A stretch of DNA of 19,710 nt from Gammaproteobacteria bacterium (GTDB lineage Bacteria; Pseudomonadota; Gammaproteobacteria; Granulosicoccales; Granulosicoccaceae). The translations under genes were made by a program, and so were the position numbers. The first letter of the stretch is position 1, and each line of letters opens with the position of its first letter. Positions 16,789 to 19,710 of this stretch are shown piece after piece. Under the pieces are notes generated by a model that was not told the origin of the DNA, made no database searches, and saw only the letters and a list, made by a program, of their open reading frames with translations. The DNA lies in NCBI GenBank assembly GCA_019634245.1, contig JAHQVR010000238.1, positions 1-19,710 of the forward strand. Reading direction: 5' to 3'.

Positions 16789-17563
16789 GCAAGTGACCCA
16801 ACTCGAACAAGCTATCCGCGATGGTTTAGCTAAAAAAGATCTTCTGTTAATGACACACATTGTATTGGGGTATCCCTCATTCGATGATTCATTAAAAGTG
16901 GTTGAGTAGATGGTAGAAGCGGGTGTTGATCTGATGGAATTACAGATTCCTTTTTCAGAACCGATGGCTGATGGACCAGTCATATTGAAGGCTAACGCAG
17001 AAGCTTTGAAAGCGGGTGCCACTGTAGACCAAAGCTTTGAAATGGCAGAAAGGCTGACGAAGGAGTTTGACATACCGTTTCTATTCATGACGTACTACAA
17101 CATTTTATTTTGTCAGGGAGTGCAAGACTTTGTCGCTCGTAGTAAATCGATTGGCATTCAAGGTTGTATAGTCCCTGATTTGCCACCTGCTGAGGGCCAG
17201 GATTATCTGGATGCAATGACTGAATTTGGGTTATCCCCGATCCACATATTTACACCGAACACGCCGCCCCAGAGAATGCAATTCCTAAATGATTGCAGTG
17301 ACGGGTTCATCTACAGCGTTGCTCGAAAAGGAGTTACGGGAAAAGATACGCACTTTACCGATGAATTGACGGACTACTTAGCGCTATGTAGAGCGAATAC
17401 GTCTTTACCACTGGCTGTCGGGTTTGGAGTTAAGACAAGATCAGACATTGATTTCTTGCGCGGGAAAGCCGATATTGCCGTAGTAGGCTCTGAAACGATT
17501 CGAATTATGGAGCAAGAGGGTGTGACGGGAGTAAAGCCGTTCATTGAAACCCTGGTGGCTTAG
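16781..17563 (+). pseudogene. trpA: Tryptophan synthase alpha chain trpA, interrupted by in-frame TAG at codon 43
   Basis: The alpha subunit splits indole-3-glycerol phosphate and passes indole to TrpB. Reading from the ATG at 16781, which overlaps the trpB stop by eight bases, gives MAKQVTQLEQAIRDGL and on through LLLMTHIVLGYPSFDDSLKV to VVE. Then TAG at 16907-16909, and the same frame continues MVEAGVDLMELQIPFSEPMADGP to the TAG at 17561-17563. Restored length is about 260 residues, full size for TrpA. Catalytic Glu53 and Asp64 (full-frame numbering) lie after the stop and are intact, as are YYN, IVPDLPP and GVTG. Only this one stop is seen, with no frameshift, so the break is recent, functional or a sequence error. 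An ATG at 16910 directly follows the stop, so a 217-residue C-terminal fragment lacking the first beta/alpha unit could be made by reinitiation. CAG to TAG is one plausible origin. Confidence 0.88.
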
Positions 17564-17613
17564 CGGTAATATCTACCAAGAATAATACAAGAATACGGTT
17601 GCCACAGGATTCA

Positions 17614-18450
17614 ATGATGTTGACTCAGTCCCTAACACGAGCGTTGTTTGCGGCCGTATTGTCGCTGTGTTTGGGCATCAGCAATTGCTGGTCGGGTAAT
17701 TTCATCATCGTACAGTCGACCACGTCAACACAGAACTCTGGACTGTTTGATCATTTACTTCCTACGTTTAAGGAAAAGACGGGCATTGAGGTTCGAGTGG
17801 TTGCCGTAGGTACCGGGCAGGCTATTAAAAACGCTGCCAACGGTGATGGGGATGTATTGTTTGTCCATGCTAAAGACGACGAAGAGGCATTTGTGGCTAG
17901 CGGTCAAGGTGTCAGTCGAGCGGACGTTATGTACAACGACTTTGTGATCGTCGGTCCACACACTGATCCAGCGGGTGTTTCCGGTATGACGGATGCGGTT
18001 GCTGCACTCACTAAAATCTCGATGTCAGGTGAGCGTTTTGCGTCTCGCGGAGATGACAGCGGCACTCATAAAGCCGAGCTGCGTTTTTGGGAGGAAGCTG
18101 AAGTTGATGCACAGGCCGCATCGGGCAGCTGGTATATCGAAACTGGCACTGGCATGGGAGCTACGTTAAACACAGGTACTGGTATGGGAGCCTACATACT
18201 CACAGATCGCGCCACTTGGATAGCCTTTGGTAACAAAGGCAATCACAAAATCGTCGTGGAGGGTGATCCGCGTATGTTTAATCAGTACGGCATTATTTTG
18301 GTCAGTGATCAAAAACACCCCAATGTCAAATCTGAATCGGGACAGCAATTTATCAATTGGATTCTATCGGCAGATGGTCAAAACGCCATCGCAGAGTTTA
18401 GAGTGAATGGGCAGCAGCTCTTTTTTCCCAACGCTGTGCAAACGAACTAA
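17614..18450 (+). CDS. tupA: Tungstate-type ABC transporter substrate-binding protein (TupA-like)
   Basis: Periplasmic oxyanion-binding protein of 278 residues. A Sec signal peptide (MMLTQSLTRALFAAVLSLCL, ending about 30) precedes the mature N-terminus FIIVQSTTSTQNSGLFDHLL. The TupA hallmarks are all present: STTSTQNSGL, AVGTGQAIKNA, GDGDVLFVHAKDDEEAFV, MYNDFVIVGP, ASRGDDSGTHKAEL and LTDRATWIAF. Tungstate is the ligand known for the family; molybdate is less likely. The ATG at 17614 or 17617 is favoured because AGGA (17606-17609) lies just upstream; an in-frame TTG at 17599 has no such site. The gene starts 50 bases after trpA and may be cotranscribed with it. Neither a permease (TupB) nor an ATPase (TupC) follows, so the protein is an orphan here. 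TGTGMGA occurs twice, at 177-183 and 187-193, where only the first is expected. Confidence 0.9.
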   Translation: MMLTQSLTRALFAAVLSLCLGISNCWSGNFIIVQSTTSTQNSGLFDHLLPTFKEKTGIEVRVVAVGTGQAIKNAANGDGDVLFVHAKDDEEAFVASGQGVSRADVMYNDFVIVGPHTDPAGVSGMTDAVAALTKISMSGERFASRGDDSGTHKAELRFWEEAEVDAQAASGSWYIETGTGMGATLNTGTGMGAYILTDRATWIAFGNKGNHKIVVEGDPRMFNQYGIILVSDQKHPNVKSESGQQFINWILSADGQNAIAEFRVNGQQLFFPNAVQTN

Positions 18451-18485
18451 AATCGTCGTTCCGATCGTTCAACACTTCTGCACTT

Positions 18486-19478
18486 CTACTTTGGCTTGTT
18501 TGGGTACACAGATATAATCACTTTTCCGGTATGTTTTCCGCGACCGAAATAGTCCAAAAGCTCTGGCAGTTTCTCAAATGGGTGTGGGCCATCAATAAGT
18601 GGTATGAGTTTGCCTTGCTTGTGTAGATCCGATAGGTAGTCCATATCCTTGTTGGGTTTTAGTGCCACGATCGAGAATCGTTTGCGCACCAGAAAGTGCA
18701 GCAAGGGTTTTAACAAAAGTATCTGTAGTAATCGCGGTAAGTGGCCACCGACGGTGACATATCGACCATCTTTGGTAAGAGCTCGTTGATAATCAAATAT
18801 AGATCGACTTGTTTTTGCATCTAGAATCAAATCATAGTGCTTTTTTTGTCGAGTAAAATCTGTGGTTTTATAGTCAATGACATGATCGAAACCGAGATCG
18901 CTCATCGACTTCAACTTATCCCCCGTATCGACGCCGGTCACCGTCGCGTTGTTTAGCTTGGCTAGCTGTAGTGCCAAGGTTCCAACACCACCTCCAGCGC
19001 CGTTGATCAGTATATTCTCATTTTGTTTTAACTTTCCATGACCAAATAGGCCTTGCATAGCCAAAGCAGAAGCATGTGGTAGGGCTGCTGCGTGCTCGAA
19101 GCTCATGAGCTCAGGTTTTAGCTGGACCGCGTTTTTATGAACGCAAAAGTACTCAGCGAAACTCCCAAACCCATGATCGGATGTATCACCATAAACAGCA
19201 TCACCTGTTTTGAACTCTTCGACGTTAGAACCCACCGATTCGATTATGCCTGCCACCTCCATCCCGGCTACCGGGTGTCTCGGTTTCCGTAACCCGAACA
19301 TCAATCGATAAATAAAAGGTCGACCAATAACCATGCTCCAGTCGTAGTCATTAACCGCCGCTGTGTACACTTTTATGAGCACCTCATCTTCTGATGGTGC
19401 TGGCTTTTCTCTTGCGGTTATCGATAATCCATCGGGCCAGCCATATTTCGTTGATTCAAGTGCCTTCATGGATGTCAT
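18486..19478 (-). CDS. MDR-family NAD(P)-dependent oxidoreductase (quinone reductase/alcohol dehydrogenase-like)
   Basis: Cytoplasmic oxidoreductase of the medium-chain dehydrogenase/reductase superfamily, 330 residues. The N-terminal GroES-like domain shows PSEDEVLIKVYTAAVNDYDW, HPVAGMEVAGIIESVG and TGDAVYGD. The Rossmann fold follows, with GAGGGVG at 160-166 and LDLG-type sequence before VIDY. The family's catalytic zinc ligands are not apparent (the usual CxxD/H-type residues are replaced, as in ND45/W-type sequences), so a zinc-free quinone-oxidoreductase-like enzyme is more likely than a true alcohol dehydrogenase. The ATG at 19478 is used; a second in-frame ATG lies three codons in. Only a weak AGGT ribosome-binding site is visible. 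It converges on tupA with a 35-base gap that holds no clear terminator. Substrate unknown. Confidence 0.88.
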   Translation of the reverse strand: MTSMKALESTKYGWPDGLSITAREKPAPSEDEVLIKVYTAAVNDYDWSMVIGRPFIYRLMFGLRKPRHPVAGMEVAGIIESVGSNVEEFKTGDAVYGDTSDHGFGSFAEYFCVHKNAVQLKPELMSFEHAAALPHASALAMQGLFGHGKLKQNENILINGAGGGVGTLALQLAKLNNATVTGVDTGDKLKSMSDLGFDHVIDYKTTDFTRQKKHYDLILDAKTSRSIFDYQRALTKDGRYVTVGGHLPRLLQILLLKPLLHFLVRKRFSIVALKPNKDMDYLSDLHKQGKLIPLIDGPHPFEKLPELLDYFGRGKHTGKVIISVYPNKPK

Positions 19479-19553
19479 GGTGCTGAACCTATAACAGAAT
19501 CTAGTGAAGTAGCTTAGACGGTATCCGCTCTGTAGCCTACTGAACTACCCATT

Positions 19554-19710
19554 ATGATGGCTTCGATTAATGATGGCTTCGCGTACGGCATTAGACGTAA
19601 ATGGATAAAGCAAGCTGAATTAGCTCAGTCAATATTGCTAGCCCCACTGAAATTACCGCCTTCACTGAAACAGATTCCTGGAACACCGAATGCTGAGTGG
19701 AAAAGGCCGG
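19554..19710 (+). CDS. Possible start of an unidentified gene, cut by window edge
   Basis: From the ATG pair at 19554/19557 a frame stays open for 52 codons to the window end (MMASINDGFAYGIRRKWIKQ, later LPPSLKQIPGTPNAEWKRP). The composition is plausible for protein, with proline and charged residues, but I do not recognise it and see no ribosome-binding site. ATGATGGCTTCG occurs twice around the start (19554 and 19569), so other starts were considered; the later copy's frames close quickly. The gene is divergent from the oxidoreductase gene. Whether it is real depends on sequence beyond the window. Confidence 0.35.
   Translation, partial: MMASINDGFAYGIRRKWIKQAELAQSILLAPLKLPPSLKQIPGTPNAEWKRP

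Noticed and set aside
16907..16909. TAG in trpA as a recoded amino acid (for example pyrrolysine)
   Set aside because: TAG serves as the normal stop in pntA, the thioredoxin gene and trpA itself, and nothing suggests recoding machinery. A mutation or reinitiation is simpler.
19615..19645. TTAGCTCAGTC resembling a tRNA D-arm
   Set aside because: No acceptor stem, anticodon arm or GGTTCGA T-loop is found at the right distances.

Overview
The window looks like part of a marine-type gammaproteobacterial chromosome. This is inferred from three things: mid-range base composition, the two-gene form of the proton-translocating transhydrogenase (pntA with its membrane segment fused, then pntB), and a short element with GGGTCxGACC ends of the kind associated with REP/IS200-like transposases. 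No species can be assigned from the sequence alone. No rRNA, tRNA, CRISPR array or intact transposase was found.

Left part (1-3720): a peptide-type ABC importer. Two permease genes run leftward with an ATGA overlap; the second is cut by the window edge. A Tat-exported family 5 solute-binding protein is transcribed divergently. The 273-bp region between them holds three ACTAGGT repeats and a small hairpin in the leader of the binding-protein gene. The binding-protein gene ends in a convergent region with a clear leftward terminator.

Centre-left (3720-11882), all leftward: pntA and pntB (NADH/NADPH balance), murI (D-glutamate for peptidoglycan), putA (proline to glutamate, without a DNA-binding domain) and an exported thioredoxin-like protein. 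The pntA-pntB-murI genes are tightly packed. putA has its own 186-bp upstream region, and the thioredoxin gene lies 73 bp downstream of it.

Centre-right (11883-14477): a 0.4-0.5 kb region without a recognisable gene, then a rightward hybrid histidine kinase (degenerate receiver-like N-terminus, PAS, HisKA with the HDLRQPL box, HATPase, C-terminal receiver). Directly after its stop codon is a ~220-bp MITE-like element with one end tandemly duplicated.

Right part (14700-19710): a GntR/HutC-type regulator, trpB, trpA and tupA, all rightward. The regulator has a near-consensus promoter whose -35 box lies inside a perfect 8+8 inverted repeat, and its mRNA may be leaderless. TrpB has all the catalytic residues checked. 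TrpA is interrupted by an in-frame TAG at codon 43 that is followed immediately by an ATG, so it is either a fresh pseudogene or a split protein made by termination-reinitiation. tupA encodes a tungstate-type binding protein with no transport partners in view. A leftward MDR oxidoreductase and an open reading frame running off the right edge close the window.

The most interesting part is the regulator-trpB-trpA* cluster: tryptophan synthase genes outside a visible trp operon, next to a ligand-responsive GntR repressor with a visible operator, with the alpha subunit split or broken in the first beta/alpha unit of its barrel.
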